From positions 682,001 through 746,000 of the forward strand of contig CBDBMW010000013.1 of the NCBI GenBank assembly GCA_965207595.1: a stretch of 64,000 bases of DNA, given 5' to 3'. Below, one piece after another: positions 41,402 through 49,341 of the stretch. The position numbers and the translations under genes are program-made. Source of the stretch: JAGWAJ01 sp026707615 (GTDB lineage Bacteria; Acidobacteriota; Vicinamibacteria; Vicinamibacterales; UBA8438). A model generated the notes under the pieces. That model ran no database searches and had not been told where the DNA came from. It saw nothing but the letters and a program-made list of their open reading frames with translations. How positions within the stretch are numbered: the first letter of the stretch is position 1; each line of letters starts with the position of its first letter.

Positions 41402-43789
41402 TTACTCGGAGCGCAGCGCGGACGCGGGGTCGAGGCGGGCGGCCCGACGGGCCGGCACATGGCAGGCGAGGGCTCCGGCGCCCAGGAGCACCACCAGACC
41501 GGCCGCCACGGCCGGCGGGTCGTACGGCGCAATGCGGTACAACTGGCTGTCGAGGAGCCTCGTCAACGGGGCGCTCCCCGCGAGCCCGATGAGCGCGCCG
41601 ACCGCTACCGGTCGCAGTCCGTGCGCCAGGACCAGGCGGCGTAGCGAGGCCGCATCCGCACCCAGTGCCGCCCGCACCGCGAGTTCCCGCGTGCGTTGCC
41701 GGACGGCGAGCGACACCACCCCGTACAGCCCGCACATCGTCAGCACGAGGGTGGCCAGCGCGATCAGGCCCGCCAGCCGCGCCGGGGCCCGCCAACGGTC
41801 CAACGCCGCTTCGATCCGCTCGTGCAGGAGGCCGGCGTCGCTCAGGGGCGCGCCGGGGTCGAGCCCCCCCACCAACCGGCGGAGATGCGGGAGCGTGATC
41901 GGGGTGCCGGTGACCGACTGCGCGTGGATGAAGGCGGTCGGGAAGAAGCGCTGGGCCAGGGGCAGGTAGGCGAGGGGCTGCACGCGCTCCGTCAGGCTGC
42001 CGTAGCGCGTGTCGTCCACCACGCCGACCACGGTCCGGTCGCCGCCGCTCCTCGGGAATCCCAGGATCCGCCCTACTGCCGAGCCGCCCGGCCACAGGCG
42101 CTCCGCCAGCGTGCGATTGACGAGGGCGACCGGCGGCGCGTCGGCGTGGTCGGAGTCGTCGAACTCGCGGCCCTCCAGCACCGCGACCCCCAGCGTGCGG
42201 AAGTAGTCCGGGGAGACGACGTTGCCCGCCACCTCGAGGGACACACCGGGAACCTGGACCGCGACGCGAAGCGCAGCGCCGCTGAGCGGAACGTGCCAGC
42301 CGAGCGCGGCCGATGCCACCGTCGCGTCGCTCCGGAGCGCCGCAAGCAGTCGCCGATGGAACGCCTGCCCGTCCGCCGCCGAGTCGCTCGCGGAGTGAAC
42401 GCGCGCGATCAGCACGCCTTGCGGGGCGAACCCGTGGGGAACGGACGCGACGTTCCCGGCGCTGCGGGCCAGGAGTCCCGCCGCCACCACGAGGCCGCAG
42501 GTCACGGCGACCTGGGCGGTCACGAGCGCACGCGGGCGCCCGCCGCGGCCGGTCGTCGTCGGGGACGGCGCCTCCGGAAGGGCGGGCGGCCGGAGGGTCG
42601 GCAGGAGCAGCGCCGCCAGGCAGACCGAGGTCCAGGCGGATCCGGCGACGGCCAGCGTCCACAGTACGCCCGCGCCCGTAACCGCCGTGCCACCGAGCGG
42701 CGCCAGTTGCGGCAGGGCCGCCACGACGGGACCGACCCAGCGCAGCAACAGGAGAGCGACCAGAACGCCAGCGGTCGCGAGCAGCAGCAGCTCGACGGCG
42801 AACGGCCGGACCAGATCCAGCGGCGATGCCCCGAGCGCGCGCCGCATGGCGAGCTCGCGCGACCGTTCGCCACCGCGCGTCAGCAACAGCAGGGCCACGT
42901 TGCAGCACGCCGCGACGAAGAAGAAGGCGGAGATCGCCAGCAGGAGGTCGAGCAGGCCCGTCGCCGCGTGGAAGCTGCCGGGTCCGAGCCGGGCGAGGTT
43001 GACCGGCCGGAGGACGAAGCGCCAGTCGCCGGTCCGGGTGGCAACCACCTCGTCCGGAAGCCGGTCCCGGGCCGTTGCCGCGAGTGCCGCGGCCGCTTCG
43101 TGCGACGTCGAGCCGCGCAGGCGTCCGACGGTGGTGAGCCAGCGTCCCGTAGGGCCGAACAGGGCGTCCGCGATGTCGGGCACGAGACGGGGCAGCGCGT
43201 GGAACGGGGCCCAGAAGTCCGGGTCGTGGGCCGGGCCGGGCAGCGGGTTCCCGGCGACCCCGATCACGGTGAAGGGCTGTCCCCCCAGGCGCACGGATCG
43301 CCCAACCACTTCGGCATCGCGGCCGAAGTGCGTCGTCCACGCGCGGTGGGAGAGCACGAGCGAGCCCGTGCCGTCCGCGCCGCCGTCCGACGGTGCCGGC
43401 AGGCGGCCGAGCACGGGCTGCGCCGCCAGCACGGTGAAGAAGTTCGGGGAGACGAGCGCGAGGGTCGCTCTCACCGGCGCGCCGTCGGCAACCAGCGTGA
43501 AGTCCAGTTGGCCGAAGCCGGCGAGGGAGTACGCCGCCTCGCCGGCGTCGCGCAACTGCGCGTACTCCGGATGGCTCAGGGACGGGAGGCTGCCGTCCTC
43601 GGCCAGGAGCTGCAGCGTGAAGAGGCGATCCGGGTCGACCAGCTCGAGAGGTCGCCAGAAGTGCCGATCCAGCGTCGACAGCACGACGGCGGGCAGGCTG
43701 AAGGCGAGCGCCAGCGTCAGCACGACCGCCGCCGCGTACGTGCGGCGTCGGGCGAGCGAGCGCAGCGCGCGGCGCAGGTCGCCGGACAT
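41402..43789 (-). CDS. ADOP-family ABC-transporter permease (MacB-like)
   Basis: The protein is 795 residues, the size of 'acidobacterial duplicated orphan permease' proteins: two FtsX/MacB permease halves in one chain. The N-terminal transmembrane helix (TYAAAVVLTLALAFSLPAVV) is followed by a MacB-type periplasmic core (LSHPEYAQLRDAGEAAYSLA, VSPNFFTVLAAQPVLGR, VLSHRAWTTHFG). Next comes a helix bundle with RSRELAMRRALGASPLDLVR, then the second half with SPDYFRTLGVAVLEGREFDD, ALVNRTLAERLWPGG and RTRELAVRAALGADAASLRR. No ATPase gene is adjacent, which is normal for these orphan permeases. It should move envelope substrates; none is known. Confidence 0.92.
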   Translation of the reverse strand: MSGDLRRALRSLARRRTYAAAVVLTLALAFSLPAVVLSTLDRHFWRPLELVDPDRLFTLQLLAEDGSLPSLSHPEYAQLRDAGEAAYSLAGFGQLDFTLVADGAPVRATLALVSPNFFTVLAAQPVLGRLPAPSDGGADGTGSLVLSHRAWTTHFGRDAEVVGRSVRLGGQPFTVIGVAGNPLPGPAHDPDFWAPFHALPRLVPDIADALFGPTGRWLTTVGRLRGSTSHEAAAALAATARDRLPDEVVATRTGDWRFVLRPVNLARLGPGSFHAATGLLDLLLAISAFFFVAACCNVALLLLTRGGERSRELAMRRALGASPLDLVRPFAVELLLLATAGVLVALLLLRWVGPVVAALPQLAPLGGTAVTGAGVLWTLAVAGSAWTSVCLAALLLPTLRPPALPEAPSPTTTGRGGRPRALVTAQVAVTCGLVVAAGLLARSAGNVASVPHGFAPQGVLIARVHSASDSAADGQAFHRRLLAALRSDATVASAALGWHVPLSGAALRVAVQVPGVSLEVAGNVVSPDYFRTLGVAVLEGREFDDSDHADAPPVALVNRTLAERLWPGGSAVGRILGFPRSGGDRTVVGVVDDTRYGSLTERVQPLAYLPLAQRFFPTAFIHAQSVTGTPITLPHLRRLVGGLDPGAPLSDAGLLHERIEAALDRWRAPARLAGLIALATLVLTMCGLYGVVSLAVRQRTRELAVRAALGADAASLRRLVLAHGLRPVAVGALIGLAGSAPLTRLLDSQLYRIAPYDPPAVAAGLVVLLGAGALACHVPARRAARLDPASALRSE

Positions 43790-43859
43790 GGGTGTCGATC
43801 AGTCGATCCGGCCGCGGTCGGTCGTGACGGAGGCGGTGGCAACTCTCTCGCCCCCGCGC

Positions 43860-43928
43860 CCCAAAGTGTTTAGTGACTTTCGATCGCGACGGACTCGACA
43901 AATCCCAAAGTGTTCGGTAACTTTCGAA
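43860..43928 (+). promoter_or_regulatory. Two 25-bp operator-like repeats in front of and over the fic start
   Basis: CCCAAAGTGTTTAGTGACTTTCGAT (43860-43884) and CCCAAAGTGTTCGGTAACTTTCGAA (43904-43928) match in 21 of 25 positions with a 44-bp period, four helix turns. The second overlaps the GTG start of the Fic gene. Such spacing on one face of the helix is typical of a repressor binding twice; autoregulation by the Fic protein's C-terminal helix-turn-helix is possible. Confidence 0.55.
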
Positions 43929-44950
43929 TCACCTTGAGCGAACATAACCCGCGCCGCCGCGGGCGACCTCGCCGCGTCGAAGTGTACCGGCAGCTCGACA
44001 TCCAGATCGCCGAGCTCCGGGAGCGTTTGGGCGGCCTGCCCAGTCCGGTCGAAGCGGCCGGCATCTGGCGCGGCATCTGGTACGAGGAGGCGCACCATTC
44101 CACGGCGCTCGAAGGCAACACGCTGGTCCTGAAGCAGGTCAAGCGGCTCCTCGACGAGGGGCGGGCGGTGGGCAACAAGGAGTTGCGCGAGTACATGGAG
44201 GTCCGCGGCTACGCCGACGCCGCCGACTGGGTCTACCGCCAGGCGATCAGCCCCGACGGTCTCGCCCATCCCGGAGAGGTTCTGACGCTGGCCGAGATGC
44301 GTCACGTCCACCACACCGCCCTGGCGCCCGCCTGGCAGGTGTCGCCGCATCCGAACGCCACGCCGCGCGAAGCACCCGGCAGCTTCCGCGAGCACGAGAT
44401 CCACCCGTTCCCGGGCGGCATGACCCCGATCTCGTGGCCGCTCGTGCCGGCGGAGATGACGGCCTGGGTCGCCCGCGCCAACGAGCTCGAGGCCACCGAC
44501 GCGACGTTCCCGGAGGCGCTTGCCTCGTTTCACTGCCGCTTCGGGCAGATCCACCCCTTTCTCGACGGCAACGGCCGGACCGGCCGGCTGCTGCTGAACC
44601 TCGTGCTGGTTCGGCTGGGCTACCCGCCCGCGATCGTCTTCAAGCGCGATCGATCCAGCTACCTCCAGGCCCTGCGCCGGGCGGACGCGGGCGATTCGAG
44701 CGTCCTGGGGGAGATGCTGGCGCGCGCGATGCTGTACAGCCTGCACCGTTTCGTCATCCCGGCCGTGGCAGGGCCGGCCCGACTCGTGCCCCTGGCCGCG
44801 CTGGAGCGGCCCGGCATGAAGGCCTCGGCCCTGCGGGCGGCCGCCGAGCGGGGCCGCCTTCGTGCGACCCGAGGCCCGGACGGCCAGTGGCGCAGCTCCC
44901 GCCGATGGGTGGACGACTACGTGGCGAGCCGCTACCGGCGGCGCGGGTAG
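43910..44950 (+). CDS. fic: Fic-domain AMP-transferase with N-terminal inhibitory motif
   Basis: The protein is 346 residues. The catalytic motif HPFLDGNGRTGR (215-226) is canonical. The flap region and the inhibitory motif STALEGN (64-70, S/T-x3-E-G/N) put it in class II, self-inhibited by its own N-terminal helix. The C-terminus ends with a winged-helix-like segment (MKASALRAAAERGRLRATRG, WVDDYVASRY) that may bind DNA. The start is GTG 43910; TTG 43934 is possible. It probably AMPylates a target protein or itself. It is divergent from the ADOP permease. Confidence 0.9.
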   Translation: MFGNFRITLSEHNPRRRGRPRRVEVYRQLDIQIAELRERLGGLPSPVEAAGIWRGIWYEEAHHSTALEGNTLVLKQVKRLLDEGRAVGNKELREYMEVRGYADAADWVYRQAISPDGLAHPGEVLTLAEMRHVHHTALAPAWQVSPHPNATPREAPGSFREHEIHPFPGGMTPISWPLVPAEMTAWVARANELEATDATFPEALASFHCRFGQIHPFLDGNGRTGRLLLNLVLVRLGYPPAIVFKRDRSSYLQALRRADAGDSSVLGEMLARAMLYSLHRFVIPAVAGPARLVPLAALERPGMKASALRAAAERGRLRATRGPDGQWRSSRRWVDDYVASRYRRRG

Positions 44951-45096
44951 CGCACCATTCGTCGCCGCGACCGAAAGGTCGCGCTGCGGCCTCCGGCTGG
45001 TGCCAGACGGCGGTCTCAGGCGGCATCGGGCGCCGCGTCCGGCGCGGCGTCATGCGGCGCATCCGATAAGATGGGGCCACGGTGAGGAGGTGCAGC

Positions 45097-46017
45097 ATGA
45101 GGCACGTCATCGCGATTGTGGCCGTCGTCACACTGCTTCCGGTGCTGGCTGCCGCCCAGGCGCCGGAGCGTACCGCGTGGGGCGATCCCGACCTCCAGGG
45201 GATCTGGACCAACCGGACCACGACGCCCCTCGAGCGTCCGAGCGAGTACGAGGGGCGGACGGAGCTCTCCGCCGAGGAGCGCGCGGACCTCGACGCGCAG
45301 GCCGAGGCCAACCGGGACCGCCCGCCCCCGCCCGGCAGCACGGGCGCTTACAACGCCTTCTGGCTCGACCGCGGCCTGCGGACCGACCAGACGTCGCTCA
45401 TCGTCGACCCGCCCGACGGGCGGTATCCAGCGCGGACGGAGCGCGTGCGCGAGTCCGACGCGGCGTTCGCGGCGTCGCGCAACGGCACCGAGTTCGACAC
45501 CTACGAGGACCTGAACCTCTACGACCGGTGCATCACGCGCGGGATGCCGGGCGCCATGATCCCCGGCTTCTACAACCACAACTACCAGATCCTGCAGACG
45601 CCCGGCCACGTGGTGATCTTCGTGGAGATGATCCACGACGCGCGGATCATCCCGCTGGACGGACGCCCCCACCTGCCGGTGCAGATCGGCCAGTGGATGG
45701 GCGACTCGCGCGCCCGCTGGGAAGGCGACACCCTGGTGGTCGAGACGTCCAACCTGACCCCGAAGGGCGATGAGCGGGTGCGCAACCTGGTGCGCGCGGG
45801 CAGCGAGCGGGCGCACGTCGTCGAGCGGTTCACGCGGGTCGCCGCCGACCGCATCGACTACAGCTTCACGGTGACCGACCCCGCGACCTACGCGCGTCCG
45901 TGGACGGCCGAGATCCCGATGGTGCCGCTCGGGGGCGAGGTGTTCGAGTACGCCTGCCACGAGGGAAACTACGGGCTCGAGAACATCCTGGCCGGAGCGC
46001 GCGCGGCCGATCAGTAG
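45097..46017 (+). CDS. Exported GIW-family protein, paralogue 1
   Basis: The protein is 306 residues from ATG 45097 (AGGAGG 6 bp upstream). A signal peptide (AIVAVVTLLPVLAAAQ) leads to WGDPDLQGIWTNRTTTPLER, QTSLIVDPPDGR, YDRCITRGMPGAMIPG, LQTPGHVVIFVEMIHDARII, GDTLVVETSNLTPK, VVERFTRVAADRIDY and YACHEGNY. This order of motifs recurs in five other genes of the window (54362, 57324, 58436, 59613 in part, 62644). I know the family as exported conserved proteins of acidobacteria without a defined reaction. The conserved Cys/His pairs and Trp/Asp residues suggest a secreted enzyme or binding barrel. Confidence 0.75.
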   Translation: MRHVIAIVAVVTLLPVLAAAQAPERTAWGDPDLQGIWTNRTTTPLERPSEYEGRTELSAEERADLDAQAEANRDRPPPPGSTGAYNAFWLDRGLRTDQTSLIVDPPDGRYPARTERVRESDAAFAASRNGTEFDTYEDLNLYDRCITRGMPGAMIPGFYNHNYQILQTPGHVVIFVEMIHDARIIPLDGRPHLPVQIGQWMGDSRARWEGDTLVVETSNLTPKGDERVRNLVRAGSERAHVVERFTRVAADRIDYSFTVTDPATYARPWTAEIPMVPLGGEVFEYACHEGNYGLENILAGARAADQ

Positions 46018-46153
46018 GCGCGGGATCGACGGCTGGAGCGTGGCCGCGCGTGGTGCAGGCCGATGCCTTCAACAGAAGCCGGCTCAGGACCATAGCGAGG
46101 CTGGCACGGACGTCGGGTCCGGCACGGCTCGTCGTGGCCGCGAAGTGCGGACG

Positions 46154-47065
46154 ATGGCGCACGACGAAGTCACAATCCGTTCGTTCGACTCTCGCGCCGA
46201 CTACGCCGCGTGCGTCCGCCTCCAGCGCGAGGTCTGGGGGGAGCACTTCGGGGATGTCGTGCCGCCGACGATTCTGTTGGTCTCGCAGCGCCTCGGCGGC
46301 GTAGCGGCGGGGGCGTTCGACGCCGGGGGGCGACTGCTCGGCTTCGTGTTCGGCGTGACCGGCATCCGCGACGGCGAGCCGCTGCACTGGTCGGACATGC
46401 TGGCCGTGCGGCCCGAGGCGCGGGGGATGGGCCTCGGCCGCCGGCTGAAGCTCTTCCAGCGCGAGCAGCTCCTCGAGCGGGGCGTGCGCCGCATGCACTG
46501 GACGTACGACCCGCTGGTCGCCCGGAACGCCAACCTGAACTTGAACAGCCTCGGAGCCGTGCCGGTCGAGTACGTCGTCAACCTGTACGGCGATACCGGC
46601 AGCTCTCTGCACGCCGGACTGGACACGGACCGCTTCATCGTCGAGTGGCGGCTCGACGATGAAGCGCCGGCCAGAGGGCGCACTCCCGGCGATCCGGCGT
46701 CGGTGGCAGCGGCGGATGGGTCGCTACCGCACTCCTGCGCGCCACCGGCCAACGTCGTCTCCCCTCCGATCATCGATGTGGAATGGGCGGCCGGTCAGCG
46801 CCCGCTGCTCGGCGAGCCGTGCGTGCGGGTAGCGGCCCCGGCGGACATCGACGCGCTCAAGGCGATCGACCCGTCGCGGGCGCGAGCGTGGCAACGCATG
46901 CAGCGCCTCGCCTTCACGCACTACCTCGGCCGCGGCTACCGCGTGTCCGGCTTCGAGCACCACGCGCCCCCCGCCGATTCGTACTATGTCGTGGCGAAGA
47001 CCAGCGGGGCCGTGCGTTCGGCCTCCGTGCGCACGCCACCTGCACCTGCCGTTCCCGATCGATGA
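46154..47065 (+). CDS. GNAT acyltransferase paired with the racemase (COG3375-like)
   Basis: The protein is 303 residues. The GNAT core is near residues 10-150: LLGFVFGVTGIRDGEPLHWS, DMLAVRPEARGMGLGRRLK (acyl-CoA pyrophosphate loop RGMGLGRRL) and WTYDPLVARNANLNLNSLGA. The last pattern is typical of the COG3375 group. The gene overlaps the next start by ATGA (47062-47065), so it is co-translated with an N-acylamino acid racemase/o-succinylbenzoate synthase-like protein. In characterised operons such a GNAT succinylates or acylates amino acids for racemisation. Confidence 0.85.
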   Translation: MAHDEVTIRSFDSRADYAACVRLQREVWGEHFGDVVPPTILLVSQRLGGVAAGAFDAGGRLLGFVFGVTGIRDGEPLHWSDMLAVRPEARGMGLGRRLKLFQREQLLERGVRRMHWTYDPLVARNANLNLNSLGAVPVEYVVNLYGDTGSSLHAGLDTDRFIVEWRLDDEAPARGRTPGDPASVAAADGSLPHSCAPPANVVSPPIIDVEWAAGQRPLLGEPCVRVAAPADIDALKAIDPSRARAWQRMQRLAFTHYLGRGYRVSGFEHHAPPADSYYVVAKTSGAVRSASVRTPPAPAVPDR

Positions 47066-48201
47066 GCCTCCAGCTTGCGCGGATCACACTGCGGGAGATC
47101 CGGATGACGCTCCGGGAGCCGTTCGAGATCTCGTCCGGCCGGACGACCGACCGGCGGATCCTGCTCCTCGAGCTCAAGGACGCCGGCGGCGCCACGGCCT
47201 GGAGCGAGTGCGTCGCCGGGGAGCGGCCGAACTACTCGGCCGAGACCATCGACACGGCGTGGCTCGCGATTACGGAGTGGATCGCGCCGCGCGTGCTGGG
47301 GATGCGCCTCAGCGGCCCGGATGCGATCGACGATCTGCTGCGGCGCGGCATCCGTGGCCACGCGATGGCCAGGGCCGCCGTCGAGATGGGCGCCTGGGCG
47401 GTCGCGGCCGAGCGGGAAGCGGTCAGCCTCTCACGACTGCTCGGTGGGACCCGCAAGGCGATTGCGACCGGCATCTCCATCGGCATCCAGGCGAGCCCGC
47501 AGGCGCTGGCCGACAAGGCGGACGCCGCGCTGGCGCGCGGGTATCGCAAGATCAAGATGAAGATCCGGCCCGGCGCGGACATCGAGTACATCGCCGCCGT
47601 CCGGGAAGCGCTCGGTCCCGAGGCGCCGCTGATGGCCGATGCCAACTCCGCGTACACGCCGGCCCACGCCGACCACTTGGCGGAGCTGGACGCCTGCCGG
47701 CTGCTGATGATCGAGCAGCCGCTGGCCCAGGACGACTTGCGCCGGCACGCGCAGTTGCAGGACCGACTCGATACGCCGATCTGCCTCGACGAGTCGATCC
47801 CGCACGCCGCTGCCGCGGAGGACATGCTGGCCCTGGGTGCGGGCCGCATCGTGAACGTCAAGCCGGGGCGAGTGGGCGGCTTCACGCAGGCGAAGGCGAT
47901 CCACGACCTGTGTCGGAACCACGCCGTGCCCGTCTGGTGCGGCGGGATGTTGGAGAGCGGCATCGGCCGGGCCCACAACGTCGCCCTCGCCTCGCTCCCC
48001 AACTTCACGATCCCCGGGGATGTCAGCCCGAGTGCCCGCTACTGGACGGAGGACATCGTCGCTCCGGAATGGACGATGGACGCGAATGGGATGGTTACGG
48101 TCCCTGTCGACCGTCCGGGGCTCGGCGTCGAGGTCGACGTCGACCGCGTCGACGATCTGACGGTCCGAACGAAGACCCTGAAGTGGCGAGGCAGCGGATG
48201 A
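47062..48201 (+). CDS. N-acylamino acid racemase / o-succinylbenzoate synthase-like enolase-superfamily enzyme
   Basis: The protein is 379 residues. The capping domain starts LARITLREIRMTLREPFEIS. The barrel has the KxK pair in RKIKMKIRPG, metal ligands in PLMADANSAY, LLMIEQPLAQDD and ICLDESIPHAA and the second catalytic Lys in VNVKPGRVGG, all in the MLE-subgroup order. The family includes MenC (menaquinone synthesis) and racemases of N-succinyl amino acids (NSAR). The co-translated GNAT favours the racemase role, which converts D- to L-amino acids together with a deacylase. No other men genes are present. Confidence 0.9.
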   Translation: MSLQLARITLREIRMTLREPFEISSGRTTDRRILLLELKDAGGATAWSECVAGERPNYSAETIDTAWLAITEWIAPRVLGMRLSGPDAIDDLLRRGIRGHAMARAAVEMGAWAVAAEREAVSLSRLLGGTRKAIATGISIGIQASPQALADKADAALARGYRKIKMKIRPGADIEYIAAVREALGPEAPLMADANSAYTPAHADHLAELDACRLLMIEQPLAQDDLRRHAQLQDRLDTPICLDESIPHAAAAEDMLALGAGRIVNVKPGRVGGFTQAKAIHDLCRNHAVPVWCGGMLESGIGRAHNVALASLPNFTIPGDVSPSARYWTEDIVAPEWTMDANGMVTVPVDRPGLGVEVDVDRVDDLTVRTKTLKWRGSG

Positions 48202-48528
48202 GCACGACACGCTCCGATCGAACCGCCATCCGCCGGACAGCGCTGTCGCGCCCCGTAGCCCTCGCTCTCGACGACGGCATCATCCATCCGGAGCGCTCGT
48301 TCTTGACTACGGCTGCGGTCGGGGTGACGACCTGCTGCGGCTGCACAAGCTGGGAATCCCGATGTCCGGCTGGGATCCGGCGTTCTTCCCCGACGAGGAG
48401 CGCACACCGGCCGACGTCGTGAATCTGGGCTACGTCGTCAACGTCATCGAGGACCCGCGGAGCGCGTCGTCGTGCTCGCCCTCCCCGTTGGCGGCGAAGA
48501 GATTTCTCGCGTGGACGAATCCGATTGA
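48198..48528 (+). pseudogene. Remnant of a DNA-phosphorothioation-associated methyltransferase (TIGR04096-like)
   Basis: ATG 48198 begins RSDRTAIRRTALSRPVALAL. After a lost base near 48305 the sequence continues as DYGCGRGDDLLRLHKLGIPM, SGWDPAFFPDEERTPADVVN, LGYVVNVIEDP. A second shift near 48460 leads to ERVVVLALPV and a stop. DYGCGRGDD is the SAM-binding motif and LGYVVNVIEDP the hallmark of the Dnd-associated putative methyltransferase. Intact members have several hundred more residues. It starts four bases before the end of the racemase gene. Confidence 0.7.
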
Positions 48529-48607
48529 CCCGTCCACGGAGCGGCGGGACGGGAAGACTCCAAAGTGCTCACGAGAAAGCGGCTGCGGTACGGAGTCTCG
48601 GTGCGCT

Positions 48608-48835
48608 ATGGGACGACTGGCTGGTTTCCGGTACCGGGATGTTGCGCGTAGGTTGAGACGTGCGGGCTACCGGTTCGATCGCCAAGGGCCGGGGAGCCAC
48701 GAACTGTGGCGCCACGAACGCACAGGTCGAAAGGTGACGCTGCCGCGTCATGACGGCGACATGGCGGAGGGTACTCTCCGTGCCGTTCTTCGGGAGGCGC
48801 GCATCGACGTTGGGGACTTCCTGGCCTCGCGATAG
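48608..48835 (+). CDS. hicA: HicA-family mRNA interferase toxin
   Basis: The protein is 75 residues with a dsRBD-like fold: RYRDVARRLRRAGYRFDRQG, then PGSHELWRHERTGRKVTLPR with the catalytic His of GSHELW, and EGTLRAVLREARIDVGDFLA. HicA cuts mRNA until bound by HicB. The presumed partner lies downstream on the opposite strand at 48880-49137, so the usual co-directional order is not kept. Confidence 0.87.
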   Translation: MGRLAGFRYRDVARRLRRAGYRFDRQGPGSHELWRHERTGRKVTLPRHDGDMAEGTLRAVLREARIDVGDFLASR

Positions 48836-48879
48836 CGCGTGGACGGCGGACCCGCCGTCGGCATCGACGCGCTCGTGCG

Positions 48880-49137
48880 CTACGGTACGCTGACCGGCAC
48901 CAGAAGGTCGAGCGCGGCCTCGCTCTCTCGTTCGAAGAGGCGGGTCAGCGCGGGCGGCACCGGGTCACCATGCTCGATGCACGACTCGGCGATCTTCCGC
49001 GCAAGCCCCTGCGCGATTTCAGTCGCTTCGGCGACGCTACGGCCTTCCGCCACCAGGCCGGGCACATCGGGGCTCGTGGCGAGGAATCGACCGCCCGCGA
49101 GCTTCTCGATCCGGAGTCGAATCGTCGCTTCGTTCAT
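48880..49137 (-). CDS. hicB: HicB-family antitoxin
   Basis: The protein is 85 residues with an RNase H-like partial fold: MNEATIRLRIEKLAGGRFLA, TSPDVPGLVAEGRSVAEATE, IAQGLARKIAESC. The segment SPDVPGLVAEG is characteristic. A DNA-binding tail is short or absent (PALTRLFERESEAAL). It is convergent with hicA with 44 bp between the stops. The pairing is inferred from position and family. Confidence 0.8.
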   Translation of the reverse strand: MNEATIRLRIEKLAGGRFLATSPDVPGLVAEGRSVAEATEIAQGLARKIAESCIEHGDPVPPALTRLFERESEAALDLLVPVSVP

Positions 49138-49341
49138 CGTGTCGCTCGTGACCGTCCCGGCTTCCCCCGCCACGGTGACTGCCCAGCGTAGGGGTGCACG
49201 TCCACCTCCGAAGATTGTAAGCCGGCCCGGGGCTGCGGTCGCGCGCTGCGGCTCGCGCGCTGCGCGTTGGCCGGCGAAGCCTTCGGCGAATCTCCGGCGC
49301 TCGGCCGCGGGTCGCTCGTCGGGCTCCGGCCGGCCAGGGAA

